Below are positions 25,879 through 34,679 of a stretch of 64,000 nucleotides of DNA, piece by piece. Both the position numbers and the translations under genes were made by a program. Where the stretch lies: the NCBI GenBank assembly GCA_003762615.1, contig RIAZ01000014.1, positions 55,226 through 119,225 of the forward strand, read 5' to 3'. Every line of letters starts with the position of its first letter. Within the stretch, counting starts at the first letter, position 1. This DNA comes from Muribaculaceae bacterium Isolate-037 (Harlan). Its GTDB lineage: Bacteria; Bacteroidota; Bacteroidia; Bacteroidales; Muribaculaceae. Below the pieces are notes generated by a model that had not been told where the DNA came from, searched no databases, and saw only the letters and a list, made by a program, of their open reading frames with translations.

Positions 25879-27976
25879 CACGCGACAACAACAGGCCGTG
25901 GAGGCTACTGAAGGACGGGTGCGCGTCATTGCCGGAGCCGGCTCGGGCAAGACACGCGTACTTGCACATCGGTATGCCTTCCTTGCAAATGAGGTAGGCA
26001 TCAGTCCGGGGAATATCCTTTGCCTGACGTTTACCAACAAGGCTGCGCAGGAGATGAAACGAAGGATATCCACGATGGTAGACCGTGGCAGCGTCAACGA
26101 TTTCATCTGCACAATACATAGCTTCTGCGCAAAGTTCCTTCGTAAGGAGATCTACCGCATAGGCTATCCCCGCAACTTCACGATAATCGATGAGGAGGAC
26201 GGGAAGGCTCTTGCAAGACAGGCGATGCAGGAATTTGGCATTGACCGACGCAAGACCACTGCCGAGAGATTTCTGAAAAGCGTGGCTGCCTACAAGGGTT
26301 ATGAGCCGATGCAGTACATACAGAAGCATCTGCTCCCCTGCTCCTCATCCGAGGCTCCGGATGCCACGGTGAGATACCTACGCCTACAACTGAAGCAATT
26401 CGCCCTCGATTATGACGACCTGCTGTATTTCACTCTATACATCCTCCAGCATTTCGATGATGCTCGGAAATATTGGACGGAGAAGATAAACTATGTGATG
26501 GTCGATGAGGTGCAGGACTGCACCGGCGATGACTGGAAACTGCTGCACGCCATAACGGAGAATCACGGCAACCTCTTCGTGGTCGGTGACCCGGACCAGG
26601 CGATCTACGAATGGAGAGGCGCGAATCCAAAGATTTTCGTCGACTTCAAGGCTCACACAGACATCATCCTTAATGAGAACTACCGGTCAACACCGGATAT
26701 CCTTGAAGTGGCTAACCATATAATAGAGCATAACCACAACCGCGTGAAGAAGGAGCTTTTCACTGTGAAGCTCAATGAGCGGCAGGTGGTGCATCTCCAT
26801 GCCAAATCGGATAAGGAGGAGGCTGCGTTCATAGCCTCGCGCATTGACGATGCCGTGAAGGAGGGTATGGGATATGGTGATTTCGCCATTCTCTACCGCA
26901 GTTCGTTCCTCTCGCGACAGATTGAGCAATCTCTTCTGAAGCTGCATATCCCCTATTCCGTATGGGGTGGAGTCCGTTTCTTCGAACGTAAGGAGATAAA
27001 GGATGTGCTGTCATACCTCCGTATTGTCGCCACTGACAACGACGACCTCTCATTCCGCCGCATAATCAATCTTCCGGCAAGGAAATTCGGTGATGCCTCA
27101 CTGAAGGCTCTCTCTGCAATCGCGGAGGAGGAGGACACTTCGCTTATGACTGCCCTACGTAATCATATCGACGACAAACGGTTTTCAAAACCAACCTTGC
27201 GGAACTTCCTGAAGCTGATTGATGATGCACGCGCAAGGGTTGGGATAATGCCGGTGTCTGAACTTACGGATTGGATTCTAAAGGAGAGCGGATTGGGCGA
27301 CCTCTACCGCACGGATGAGGAGGAGGAACGGCTTGAGAATCTCACCGAACTCATCAATTCTATGAAGGAGTTTGAGGAGGGACGTATCGATGAGGGGGAT
27401 GCCGACCTCACGTCATATCTTCAGGAGATTGCCCTATACACTAATGCCGACCGATCGAATGATTCCGAGCGTGTCAGGATGATGACGATACACCAGTCGA
27501 AAGGTCTGGAGTTTCCGGAAGTGTTTGTAATCGGACTGACGGAGGGTATCTTCCCCAATCACCGTGCGATACGCGAACGCCGTCAGGATGGTGAGGAGGA
27601 GGAACGTAGGCTGATGTACGTGGCAGTTACGCGTGCGGAGCGGATGCTGTGGCTCTGCGAATCGGAGGGCTACATGAATGAGAATGGTGCGCTGAAATTC
27701 CCATCACGCTTTCTGTCGGAAGTGCCGGAAGGCATGCTGAGAGTGGAGGGTAAACTTGACCCTGTATTGAAAGCCGGCACAGCCGGACTGGTCAGTATGC
27801 TGAATCAGGAGTTGTGTGAAGACGGGGAGAAACCATGGGATAACGGCACACGTGTGAGTCACAAGATTTTTGGGGAAGGTGTAATCGAAGGCTACGATGC
27901 CTCCGCCAAATCCTACAAAGTACGGTTCAACGCCTCCACCCGTAACCTGCTGCCGCACGTCCTCACGCGCCTATGA
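25868..27976 (+). CDS. UvrD/PcrA/Rep-family DNA helicase (SF1A)
   Basis: A 702-residue 3'-5' DNA helicase for repair and replication restart. Walker A is GAGSGKT at 23-29, motif Ia is LTFTNKAAQEM, the Walker B/DEVQD box is VMVDEVQDC, followed by GDPDQAIYEWRGA, the NYRS motif, TIHQSKGLEF and VAVTRAE. A C-terminal Tudor-like segment (TRVSHKIFGEGVIEGYD) is typical of PcrA. It overlaps ispF by 11 nt and is probably translated from the same mRNA. The stop is only 10 bp from the convergent cassette. Confidence 0.94.
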   Translation: MNLNTRQQQAVEATEGRVRVIAGAGSGKTRVLAHRYAFLANEVGISPGNILCLTFTNKAAQEMKRRISTMVDRGSVNDFICTIHSFCAKFLRKEIYRIGYPRNFTIIDEEDGKALARQAMQEFGIDRRKTTAERFLKSVAAYKGYEPMQYIQKHLLPCSSSEAPDATVRYLRLQLKQFALDYDDLLYFTLYILQHFDDARKYWTEKINYVMVDEVQDCTGDDWKLLHAITENHGNLFVVGDPDQAIYEWRGANPKIFVDFKAHTDIILNENYRSTPDILEVANHIIEHNHNRVKKELFTVKLNERQVVHLHAKSDKEEAAFIASRIDDAVKEGMGYGDFAILYRSSFLSRQIEQSLLKLHIPYSVWGGVRFFERKEIKDVLSYLRIVATDNDDLSFRRIINLPARKFGDASLKALSAIAEEEDTSLMTALRNHIDDKRFSKPTLRNFLKLIDDARARVGIMPVSELTDWILKESGLGDLYRTDEEEERLENLTELINSMKEFEEGRIDEGDADLTSYLQEIALYTNADRSNDSERVRMMTIHQSKGLEFPEVFVIGLTEGIFPNHRAIRERRQDGEEEERRLMYVAVTRAERMLWLCESEGYMNENGALKFPSRFLSEVPEGMLRVEGKLDPVLKAGTAGLVSMLNQELCEDGEKPWDNGTRVSHKIFGEGVIEGYDASAKSYKVRFNASTRNLLPHVLTRL

Positions 27977-27986
27977 CTACTAATTA

Positions 27987-28217
27987 CTACCGTCCTTGTT
28001 TCTCAAGCACAAACTCATCAGCCAAATATTTCTCGCTGAAAAGATACAGACCGGTTGCCTTGTCATGTAGCTGTCGGCATGTCTTGCTCTCGTAAAACAA
28101 CATCAGTGCAAAGATTGGATCCACATCCAATCTTTTTGATAATTCGTAGGCAATACAACCTATCTGATTCCCCAAGATAAGGTCTTGTACTTCCGGCAAT
28201 TTCACAGGATCATCCAT
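27987..28217 (-). CDS. Small protein, third gene of the DUF3791/DUF3990 cassette
   Basis: A 76-residue protein with no signal or membrane segment. Visible blocks are IGCIAYELSKRLDVDPIFAL, LFYESKTCRQL, and a C-terminal LYLFSEKYLADEFVLEK. I believe similar proteins accompany DUF3990 genes, but I cannot name a family. It follows the DUF3990 gene after a single base, so translation is coupled. Codon and base use are AT-richer than in the helicase next door. In this position it could be an immunity or antitoxin component; that is inference from arrangement only. Confidence 0.7.
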   Translation of the reverse strand: MDDPVKLPEVQDLILGNQIGCIAYELSKRLDVDPIFALMLFYESKTCRQLHDKATGLYLFSEKYLADEFVLEKQGR

Positions 28218-28218
28218 A

Positions 28219-28695
28219 CTAATCTATTCCTTCAAATTTAAGATATTTCAAAAGTAGAATTTGATTTTTCAAACATATCTGATGATTCGGCTTATGATAA
28301 GACAATCTCCTCAAAGCTGTTTCCAAATCCATCAAACCTAACGCATACAAACGTACTGTATCAATGACATTATCATTGGCAACTCCACCATCGATATAAT
28401 CATATTTATTCGCAATCGGATCTAAATTGCGACATCTTACAACAAAGTCAAGCCACTCTGTGTCGTAACATGGGAACGATTTATATTTTGCCTCTGATAA
28501 ATAACCATCTTTATCAAATTCATAAATATTCACAACTGGATCCGCGTTTCTTTTTCTTGACACAGATTGTGCCCAAGACCTTGCTTGATCCAACAGTGGA
28601 GTAACATAAAATCCTTTTCCAAAATCCAGATTGTCTCTTCCGACATGACATAATGGAGAGGCTACCACCAATGATGTACCATGATATACTTTCAT
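28219..28695 (-). CDS. DUF3990 protein, predicted PARP-like ADP-ribosyltransferase fold
   Basis: A 158-residue protein of the DUF3990 type. The N terminus KVYHGTS (His5) followed by DFGKGFYVTPLLDQARSWA (Tyr30) looks like the HGT...FGKGIYF blocks of PARP/diphtheria-toxin-class ADP-ribosyltransferases, where His and Tyr hold NAD. Further family-like blocks are YDYIDGGVANDNV (98-110) and NHQICLKNQ (137-145), with Gln139 a possible third active-site residue. The target is unknown. It overlaps the DUF3791 gene by 4 nt (ATGA) and precedes the 76-residue gene by 1 nt. AT-rich composition suggests transfer. Confidence 0.75.
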   Translation of the reverse strand: MKVYHGTSLVVASPLCHVGRDNLDFGKGFYVTPLLDQARSWAQSVSRKRNADPVVNIYEFDKDGYLSEAKYKSFPCYDTEWLDFVVRCRNLDPIANKYDYIDGGVANDNVIDTVRLYALGLMDLETALRRLSYHKPNHQICLKNQILLLKYLKFEGID

Positions 28696-28931
28696 ATACT
28701 TATATTTCTATTGTGGATAAATTCAAGGATTGAATCATCCACATATTCACGACTTTGTGTATGGAGTGGTTCATAGCAATCTACCATATATTGAAGTGCA
28801 CCGGATTCCTTCATGGCAGCATACACCTCAATATATGGACGGTTGAGCCTACGGGATAATGTCTCTATACTCGTAGCCACAAAACCGAGGATACGTTCCT
28901 CTCTTGTCAATTCGACTAAATATGGCAACAT
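28692..28931 (-). CDS. DUF3791 small protein
   Basis: A 79-residue helical protein matching the DUF3791 pattern: an N-terminal helix (ERILGFVATSIETLSRRLN), then YIEVYAAMKESGALQYMVDCYEPLHTQSREYVDDSI, where EVYxxMxxxGxLxYMxxxYxxLHTQ is the family core. Genes of this family are typically found next to DUF3990 genes, as here. It is the first gene of the cassette, with an exact -7 box about 29 bp upstream. A partner or antitoxin role for the DUF3990 protein is inferred from coupling, not shown. Confidence 0.78.
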   Translation of the reverse strand: MLPYLVELTREERILGFVATSIETLSRRLNRPYIEVYAAMKESGALQYMVDCYEPLHTQSREYVDDSILEFIHNRNISI

Positions 28932-28959
28932 ATTTCTACATTTTCAAAACTTACATCTG

Positions 28960-28967
28960 CAAAAATA
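28960..28967 (-). promoter_or_regulatory. -7 promoter box of the DUF3791/DUF3990 cassette
   Basis: On the minus strand this reads TATTTTTG, an exact TAnnTTTG match, giving a leader of about 24 nt before ATG 28931. Confidence 0.65.
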
Positions 28968-29140
28968 ACGAAACATATCAGATTTCCCAACTTTTAGAAC
29001 ACAATTTTTTATCTCCCTCATCGTTAATAGTTTAATTTATTGTAGATAATCTTCCGCAATCTGCAATAAACCCGGTCTTTGGAAGAGTTATTTCCGCTGA
29101 AATGGCTTTACAAAGTCAAATACTGATATTGAATCTGCTG

Positions 29141-29191
29141 TATCGGTCTGTATCGGTTGTATCAGACCGATACAGGCGATACAGACCGATA
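29141..29191. repeat. Nested inverted repeats
   Basis: Outer arms TATCGGTCTGTATCG (29141-29155) and 29177-29191 are exact complements. Inside and overlapping, CTGTATCGGT (29148-29157) pairs with 29166-29175. The two pairings are mutually exclusive in part, so two alternative hairpins are possible. The rest of the 390-bp gap 28932-29321 has only the promoter at its left end and the tandem repeat below. Confidence 0.85.
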
Positions 29192-29193
29192 AA

Positions 29194-29238
29194 GCTGAAA
29201 CGTCTGAAACAGCTGAAACGTCTGAAACGACCGAAACA
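29194..29238 (+). repeat. Five tandem 9-bp units
   Basis: Five copies of a unit like GCTGAAACG/TCTGAAACA run without gaps, alternating in an 18-bp pattern. They directly follow the nested inverted repeats and lie about 85 bp before the TPR-like gene. Read as protein they would encode LKRLKQLKRLKRPKQ, but I do not accept that frame as a gene. Confidence 0.85.
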
Positions 29239-29321
29239 GCAATCATTCCGCTTGATGCTGCTTGATATAGATTGTTCCCAAATAATTTCCCCCCAAATAA
29301 TTTTCCCTAATAATTTTCCCT

Positions 29322-30536
29322 ATGAACGACTCCGACTTGATTAAAATGATTTCCAATGGCTTCGAATCCGCTAAGGCGGGGAATGCTGTCAAGGTGTATG
29401 AGCATGTGGCTCCTTTTCATGACAACGGCTCAATGCCCATCAAAAGCCATTACCCCTTCGGCTGGATAATATATTATGCCTTGCATCAATCGCATGACGG
29501 AAATATCGATACTCGGAAAAGGATGCTCGCCCGCTATCTGAAGTTGCAGATTAAGGTGCCTCACAAACTACACTCCATGATTCTGACAGAGGCGATACAC
29601 CTCTACAAAGATTCAAAGGATGCCGTCTACAACAATAAGTCGGATAAATCCGTCAGATTCTCTATCGTCAATTTCTTCAAGCTATGGAATCAGGATAACC
29701 TGCGTCCCGGCGACTGGAACAGAAAATCGCTTGATGACAAACCGCTCAGTTCCACCGTGGAGAAACTGCTCACCCTCTGCGTTGATGAGTTGGAGGAGAC
29801 CCGCACCCTACCCTCTCCCAATTTCATTGCCCTAATCGACAAGGCGGTAGACACGTATCCCGACAGCTTCAATCTTCTAAGCCAACGCGCTGCCCTGCAT
29901 ATCCTCGCCAATGAGACGGCAAAGGCTGCCGAACTGCTGCGCAAGGCTCTGCTACTCGCCCCGGGCAAGTTCTACCTCTGGAGCAAACTTGCCGCAACCG
30001 TATCACCTGCCGAGAACCCTCATCTGCACGTCGCAATCCTATACCGCGCACTCAACGCCCCAGGTCCGGAGCAATTCAAAGGGAAGATACGGTTATCCAT
30101 TGCCGAGACTCTCGCGTCGAGAGGTGCTTTCCCTCAGTCACTATGGGAGCTTCAACAGGTGAAATCCATATATGAATCAAACGGCTGGCATCTACCGGCA
30201 AAATATAATGCCGTAATGCAGAGAATCCCGAATGATACGATTGCCGATAATCCGGAACACATATACCGGAAGGTGGCTCATCTTGCCGATGAGGAGGTCT
30301 ACAGCGGTCTGCCGACAGTGGTGATGACCAAAACCTATCATAAAAAACCGGACCCGACAAAGACCGGATCCGGTTTCAATAAACCTGTAACCGCATGGAG
30401 ACTAACCGACTCCAACGGTAATAATCTATGGATTCAACCTCATAGATTCAGAATAAATCCGGATCTCCCCACCGGCACACGCGTAAACGTAAGTATATTC
30501 AGCGGCAAGGTGGTAAAGGCTGAGATTTCCGATTAG
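29322..30536 (+). CDS. TPR-like helical repeat protein with C-terminal beta domain, unknown function
   Basis: A 404-residue cytosolic protein with no signal peptide. Residues about 1-330 are helical and contain TPR-like segments (FNLLSQRAALHILANETAKAAELLRKALLLAPGKFYLWSKLA, seen as repeats near 185-225, and RLSIAETLASRGAFPQSLWEL near 260). The last 60 residues switch to beta-type sequence (WRLTDSNGNNLWIQPHRF ... GTRVNVSIFSGKVVKAEI), resembling a small OB or SH3-like barrel. I do not recognise the family. It is a monocistronic gene downstream of unusual repeats, and is convergent with the GH3 gene (10 bp between stops). Confidence 0.8.
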   Translation: MNDSDLIKMISNGFESAKAGNAVKVYEHVAPFHDNGSMPIKSHYPFGWIIYYALHQSHDGNIDTRKRMLARYLKLQIKVPHKLHSMILTEAIHLYKDSKDAVYNNKSDKSVRFSIVNFFKLWNQDNLRPGDWNRKSLDDKPLSSTVEKLLTLCVDELEETRTLPSPNFIALIDKAVDTYPDSFNLLSQRAALHILANETAKAAELLRKALLLAPGKFYLWSKLAATVSPAENPHLHVAILYRALNAPGPEQFKGKIRLSIAETLASRGAFPQSLWELQQVKSIYESNGWHLPAKYNAVMQRIPNDTIADNPEHIYRKVAHLADEEVYSGLPTVVMTKTYHKKPDPTKTGSGFNKPVTAWRLTDSNGNNLWIQPHRFRINPDLPTGTRVNVSIFSGKVVKAEISD

Positions 30537-30546
30537 TTATATGGCA

Positions 30547-33162
30547 TCATTTCCTACGGCAATTCACTGTCTTCAGATTCTTCATATCCGACGATGAACC
30601 ATAGAGGATACGGCAATCACCCTTTAGCGGCTGCATATCGCCGGTTGAGGGATTATACCAGTTGAACTGCTCCGGAGTAAGCGAGAATTTCACATCCGCA
30701 GATTCCCCCGGTTTAAGGGTGATGCGACGGAAATCCCTCAACTGCATCTTCGGACCCTCTGCGTCTGCCGGATTCGCAATATACACCTGCACCACCTCAT
30801 CGCCAGCCATATCTCCGGTATTCTTTACCGGCACGGTCAGCTCATAGTTATCACCACGTTTTTTCACGCTACCCTTACCGTAGTCAAACGTGGTGTAGCT
30901 CAATCCGTGTCCGAACGCATACAACGGCTCACCCTTGAAATAGCGGTAAGTGCGGTTGGTCATGTTGTAATCCTCAAAATCGGGAAGGTCGGATGTTGAC
31001 TTATAGAACGTCAAAGGAAGTTTTCCACCGGGGTTATACTCTCCCAACAGCACGTCTGCCACTGCCTCGCCACCTGCCTGACCGGGATACCATGCCTGAA
31101 GTACGGCTTCTGCCGGAACTGCCTCATCGGTAAGAGCCACTGCCGATCCGGAATAATTGACGTAGACCACCCTCTTTCCTGCCTTTGCAAGCGCATCAAG
31201 CACACGCTGCTGCGACTCAGGCAACTCTATGATCTCCCTGTCGCCACCACGGAAACCCTTAACCGCCACCTGCATCTCCTCGCCTTCAAGCATTGGGGAG
31301 AGACCTCCGGCAAAGATAACCACGTCGCAATCCTTTAGCTGCTCCGTCACCGATGCGAGATCGAGCGGCTTCTGACTGCCGAAATCGAAATTAAGCGATG
31401 CGCAGTCGCCCTCAGTGGCGTTGAACGTCACCTCTATGTCGTAGCTACGACCCTTCTCTGCCTTCAGCACGTAAGCACGTTTGCTCTTCATATTACCACC
31501 TCTAAAGACGCATTTCCCATCTATGCGCAATGTCATGTAGCCCTGTGTCTGCATCGAGAAGGCGATCTCCTCCGTGGCGGGTGCCGTGAACGTTGTCTTG
31601 AACAGACCGGAGAATCCTCCGAGGTTAACACCCGGTGCCCATACTATCGCGCCTGACGTGGTGAGATTTATCGGGGTGGTCTGACTGTATGTCACCTCCG
31701 GATTCTCCTTCAGATTGATATCGTTTGAATCTATCCAGCGGTTCCAGTAATAGGCATCGAAACCGGGTTTGCCATTTGAGGCGCAGGTATTGGCAAAATG
31801 GCTCTGAACGCTTATGTCGGCGGTATGATCGATACCGTCAACAAACACCAGATTCCCCTCCGGCAACTTATCACGCAATGCCGAGTAGAGGGTGGACGTG
31901 GATGTTGGGAATCCATTGTAGTTGCCCCATTGCATTATTGAATCGTTGGCGTTCGGTCCGACAAGACCTACCTTGATACCCTTCCTCAACGGGAGTATGC
32001 CGTCATTTTTCAGAAGCACTATTGATTCCCTTGCCACTTTCTCTGCCAGCTTACCATGCTCTGCCGAACCTACGACCGAATATGGTATTTTCGTCCATTC
32101 CACCAATGAATCATCATCCATCTCCCCAAGCTCATAGCGTGCCTCCATCAACCGGATTACAGATCGGTCAATCGTCTCCTCGCTTATCAATCCCTTCTCG
32201 ACAGCCTCCACAAGGTTGCCGTAGGTCTGTCCGCATTCAAGATCCGTGCCCGTGCGCACTGCCGTCGCCACCGCATGAGCGGCATCCGGCTCCGTGCCGT
32301 GGCGTCCCGGTTCATAGAAATCATTTATCGCCCAGCAGTCAGAAAGGACGATACCCTTATATCCCCATTCATCGCGTAATATACCGTTGAGCAGACGGTT
32401 GCTTCCGCAGCATGGCTCACCCTCATAACGATTGTAGGCACACATCACCTCCTTCACGTCGGCATCCTCAACAAGAGCCTTGAAGGCGGGAAGATACGTC
32501 TCATAAAGGTCGCGGAGCGAGATATTCTCGGCATTATAGGAGTGACGGTTCCATTCCGGACCGCTATGCACCGCGAAATGCTTTGCACACGCATGAAGCT
32601 TATGATATTTAGGCGAATCACTGCCGGAATATCTTCCCCCCTCATAGCTGTCGCCCTGAAGTCCGCGCACCACGCTCGTACCCATCCTTGATGTGAGATA
32701 TGGGTCCTCGCCGTAGGTCTCATGTCCGCGTCCCCAACGTGGGTCGCGGTAGATGTTGACGTTGGGAGTCCAGAACGTAAGACCCTGATAGATCTGCAAC
32801 GGACCATTCTGCTTGGCAACCTGATTTTTGGCTCTCGCCTCATCCGATGTAGCAGTGAACACATCATATACCATACGGTCATCAAACGTGGCAGCCATAC
32901 CGATGGGCTGAGGGAAGACGGTGGCAAGACCGGCACGTGCCACTCCATGAAGAGCCTCGTTCCACCAATTATATTGTTTTATTCCGAGACGGGGCACTGC
33001 CGCCGATTCATGTTTCATCAACGACACTTTCTCCGGAAGCGTCATCTCCTTGACTATGCTCACCGCCCGCTCATGGGGAGAAGCAGTGTGATCCTTATAT
33101 ATCTGTGCCGACATCGGCAATGTCGCTGCCAATGCACATAGTATTACGGAAATCTTTTTCAT
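30547..33162 (-). CDS. Secreted GH3 beta-xylosidase/beta-glucosidase with PA14-like insert
   Basis: An 871-residue glycoside hydrolase family 3 enzyme with a signal peptide (1-19, ending MSAQ), so periplasmic or secreted. The N-terminal barrel carries NWWNEALHGVARAG, KHFAVHSGP (194-202) and the nucleophile Asp275 in IVLSDCW. The second domain follows, interrupted by a PA14-like beta segment (about 455-600: FKTTFTAPATEEIAFSMQT ... GYMTLRIDG). It ends in a fibronectin III-like domain (about 765-865). The pattern best fits GH3 beta-xylosidases of Bacteroidales, with beta-glucosidase as alternative. No SusC/SusD genes lie nearby. Confidence 0.92.
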   Translation of the reverse strand: MKKISVILCALAATLPMSAQIYKDHTASPHERAVSIVKEMTLPEKVSLMKHESAAVPRLGIKQYNWWNEALHGVARAGLATVFPQPIGMAATFDDRMVYDVFTATSDEARAKNQVAKQNGPLQIYQGLTFWTPNVNIYRDPRWGRGHETYGEDPYLTSRMGTSVVRGLQGDSYEGGRYSGSDSPKYHKLHACAKHFAVHSGPEWNRHSYNAENISLRDLYETYLPAFKALVEDADVKEVMCAYNRYEGEPCCGSNRLLNGILRDEWGYKGIVLSDCWAINDFYEPGRHGTEPDAAHAVATAVRTGTDLECGQTYGNLVEAVEKGLISEETIDRSVIRLMEARYELGEMDDDSLVEWTKIPYSVVGSAEHGKLAEKVARESIVLLKNDGILPLRKGIKVGLVGPNANDSIMQWGNYNGFPTSTSTLYSALRDKLPEGNLVFVDGIDHTADISVQSHFANTCASNGKPGFDAYYWNRWIDSNDINLKENPEVTYSQTTPINLTTSGAIVWAPGVNLGGFSGLFKTTFTAPATEEIAFSMQTQGYMTLRIDGKCVFRGGNMKSKRAYVLKAEKGRSYDIEVTFNATEGDCASLNFDFGSQKPLDLASVTEQLKDCDVVIFAGGLSPMLEGEEMQVAVKGFRGGDREIIELPESQQRVLDALAKAGKRVVYVNYSGSAVALTDEAVPAEAVLQAWYPGQAGGEAVADVLLGEYNPGGKLPLTFYKSTSDLPDFEDYNMTNRTYRYFKGEPLYAFGHGLSYTTFDYGKGSVKKRGDNYELTVPVKNTGDMAGDEVVQVYIANPADAEGPKMQLRDFRRITLKPGESADVKFSLTPEQFNWYNPSTGDMQPLKGDCRILYGSSSDMKNLKTVNCRRK

Positions 33163-33344
33163 ACGTAAATGGGTGTTAGGGGTTATAATTTTGAAGATGA
33201 AGGATTTAAAGGATTTAAGGGTTTTAAGGTCATTATTGTCATTATTGACTTTAAGGACTTTATTGACTTGGGGCCTTATATCCTTAATTTGAGATGAGTA
33301 TTTATAGCGTGTATCCGCCGGATGAAATTGTCAAAGCGATTTGA

Positions 33345-33396
33345 TAAAAAAATCCTGACGGATATGACACCTTATATATATCATAACCGCCAGGAT
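33345..33396 (-). terminator. Intrinsic terminator after dnaJ
   Basis: Arms 33352-33367 and 33381-33396 pair at 14 of 16 positions, and on the minus strand the hairpin is followed by TTTTTTTATC. It ends the grpE-dnaJ transcript. Confidence 0.82.
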
Positions 33397-33430
33397 ATTT
33401 CTTTATTGCCTTATATAGCCGTCAGTTTGT

Positions 33431-34633
33431 TTATTCGCCGCGACTTTCTTTATTAAAGATGTGACGCAGACGCGAGAATATACGTTTTGCCGTTGATTCG
33501 GTCGGCACTACGTTGGGAGTGTTCTTCAGGCTCTCTATCGCAGCCTTCTCGGCATCCGTCAGCGATTCCGGCACGTAGACCATGACATTGACCAGAAGGT
33601 CGCCACGGTTGCTCGTGTTCATCTGAGGCAATCCCTTACCTCTCAGGCGTAGCACCTTACCGGGCTGTGTACCGGGGGCAATCTTCAGACGTGCACGCCC
33701 GCCGATGGTCGGAATCTCGGCAGTACCGCCGAGCGCCGCTGTCGGGAAGTCAAGCATAAGATTATATATCAAATCATTGCCATCCCTTATCAGATCAGGA
33801 TCCTTCTCCTCCTGTATGACTATGAGCAGATCTCCATTGACTCCGCCGTGGCGTGGCGCGTTGCCTTGTCCGCGAAGTGTTAGAGTCATGCCGTCTTCCA
33901 CTCCGGCAGGGATATGGAAGCTGACAACCTCCTCTTTCTTCTCAACTCCGGTGCCTCCGCAATATGAGCATGTCTCTGAGATGATCTTTCCCTCGCCATT
34001 GCAATCCGGACAAACTGCCTCGCTCTGCATGGCTCCGAACATTGTCTGCTGCACACGAGAGATATATCCCGTGCCATGGCAACGCTGGCAGGTATGGAAC
34101 GCTGTGCCATCTTTAGCACCCGTGCCCTTACAATGCGAACATGCCACCATACGGGGTATCTTCAGCTTCTTGTCTACACCATCCATGACGTCTTTCAGGG
34201 TGACTTTCACTGTGATGCGCAGATCGGTGCCTTTGTTCACGTGCTTACGGGTGCGACCGCCGCCGGTAGCTCCTCCGAATCCACCACTGAATCCGCCGCC
34301 GAAACCATCACCGAATATGTCGCCGAAATGAGCAAAAATATCCTCCATCGACATGCCGCCACCACTGTAGAAACCGCCGCCACCGCCGGCACCGCCGAAT
34401 CCTTGCGGACCCATCGAATGACCGAACTTGTCGTAACGGGCGCGTTTATCGGCATCACTCAACACATCGTATGCCTCGGCTGCCTCCTTGAATTTCTCCT
34501 CAGCCTCCTTGTCGCCCGGATTCTTGTCAGGGTGGTATTTAATCGCCATCTTGCGATATGCCTTCTTTATCTCATCGGCACTTGCCCCTTTCGAGACGCC
34601 AAGCACCTCATAATAATCTCTTTTCTCTGCCAT
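33431..34633 (-). CDS. dnaJ: Chaperone protein DnaJ
   Basis: A 400-residue type I DnaJ, the Hsp40 co-chaperone of DnaK. J domain with His34-Pro35-Asp36, a long Gly/Phe-rich linker (about 75-125, including GGAGGGGGF), four CxxCxGxG-type zinc repeats ([32 protein letters not shown]) and the C-terminal substrate-binding domain. It is 46 bp downstream of grpE on the same strand. dnaK and hrcA are not in the window. Confidence 0.98.
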   Translation of the reverse strand: MAEKRDYYEVLGVSKGASADEIKKAYRKMAIKYHPDKNPGDKEAEEKFKEAAEAYDVLSDADKRARYDKFGHSMGPQGFGGAGGGGGFYSGGGMSMEDIFAHFGDIFGDGFGGGFSGGFGGATGGGRTRKHVNKGTDLRITVKVTLKDVMDGVDKKLKIPRMVACSHCKGTGAKDGTAFHTCQRCHGTGYISRVQQTMFGAMQSEAVCPDCNGEGKIISETCSYCGGTGVEKKEEVVSFHIPAGVEDGMTLTLRGQGNAPRHGGVNGDLLIVIQEEKDPDLIRDGNDLIYNLMLDFPTAALGGTAEIPTIGGRARLKIAPGTQPGKVLRLRGKGLPQMNTSNRGDLLVNVMVYVPESLTDAEKAAIESLKNTPNVVPTESTAKRIFSRLRHIFNKESRGE

Positions 34634-34679
34634 GGCTTACCTCTCATTTTATGGTTTCATCATTCACAATCCTACCGGA

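Noticed and set aside
29194..29238. CRISPR-like array
   Set aside because: The units are 9 bp and contiguous with no spacers; the heptad tracts elsewhere are the same case. No cas genes are present.
29102..29344. 80-codon frame encoding LKRLKQLKRLKRPKQ repeats
   Set aside because: The repeat is explained by the 9-bp DNA tandem units; the rest has no protein character and the frame overlaps the start of the gene at 29322.
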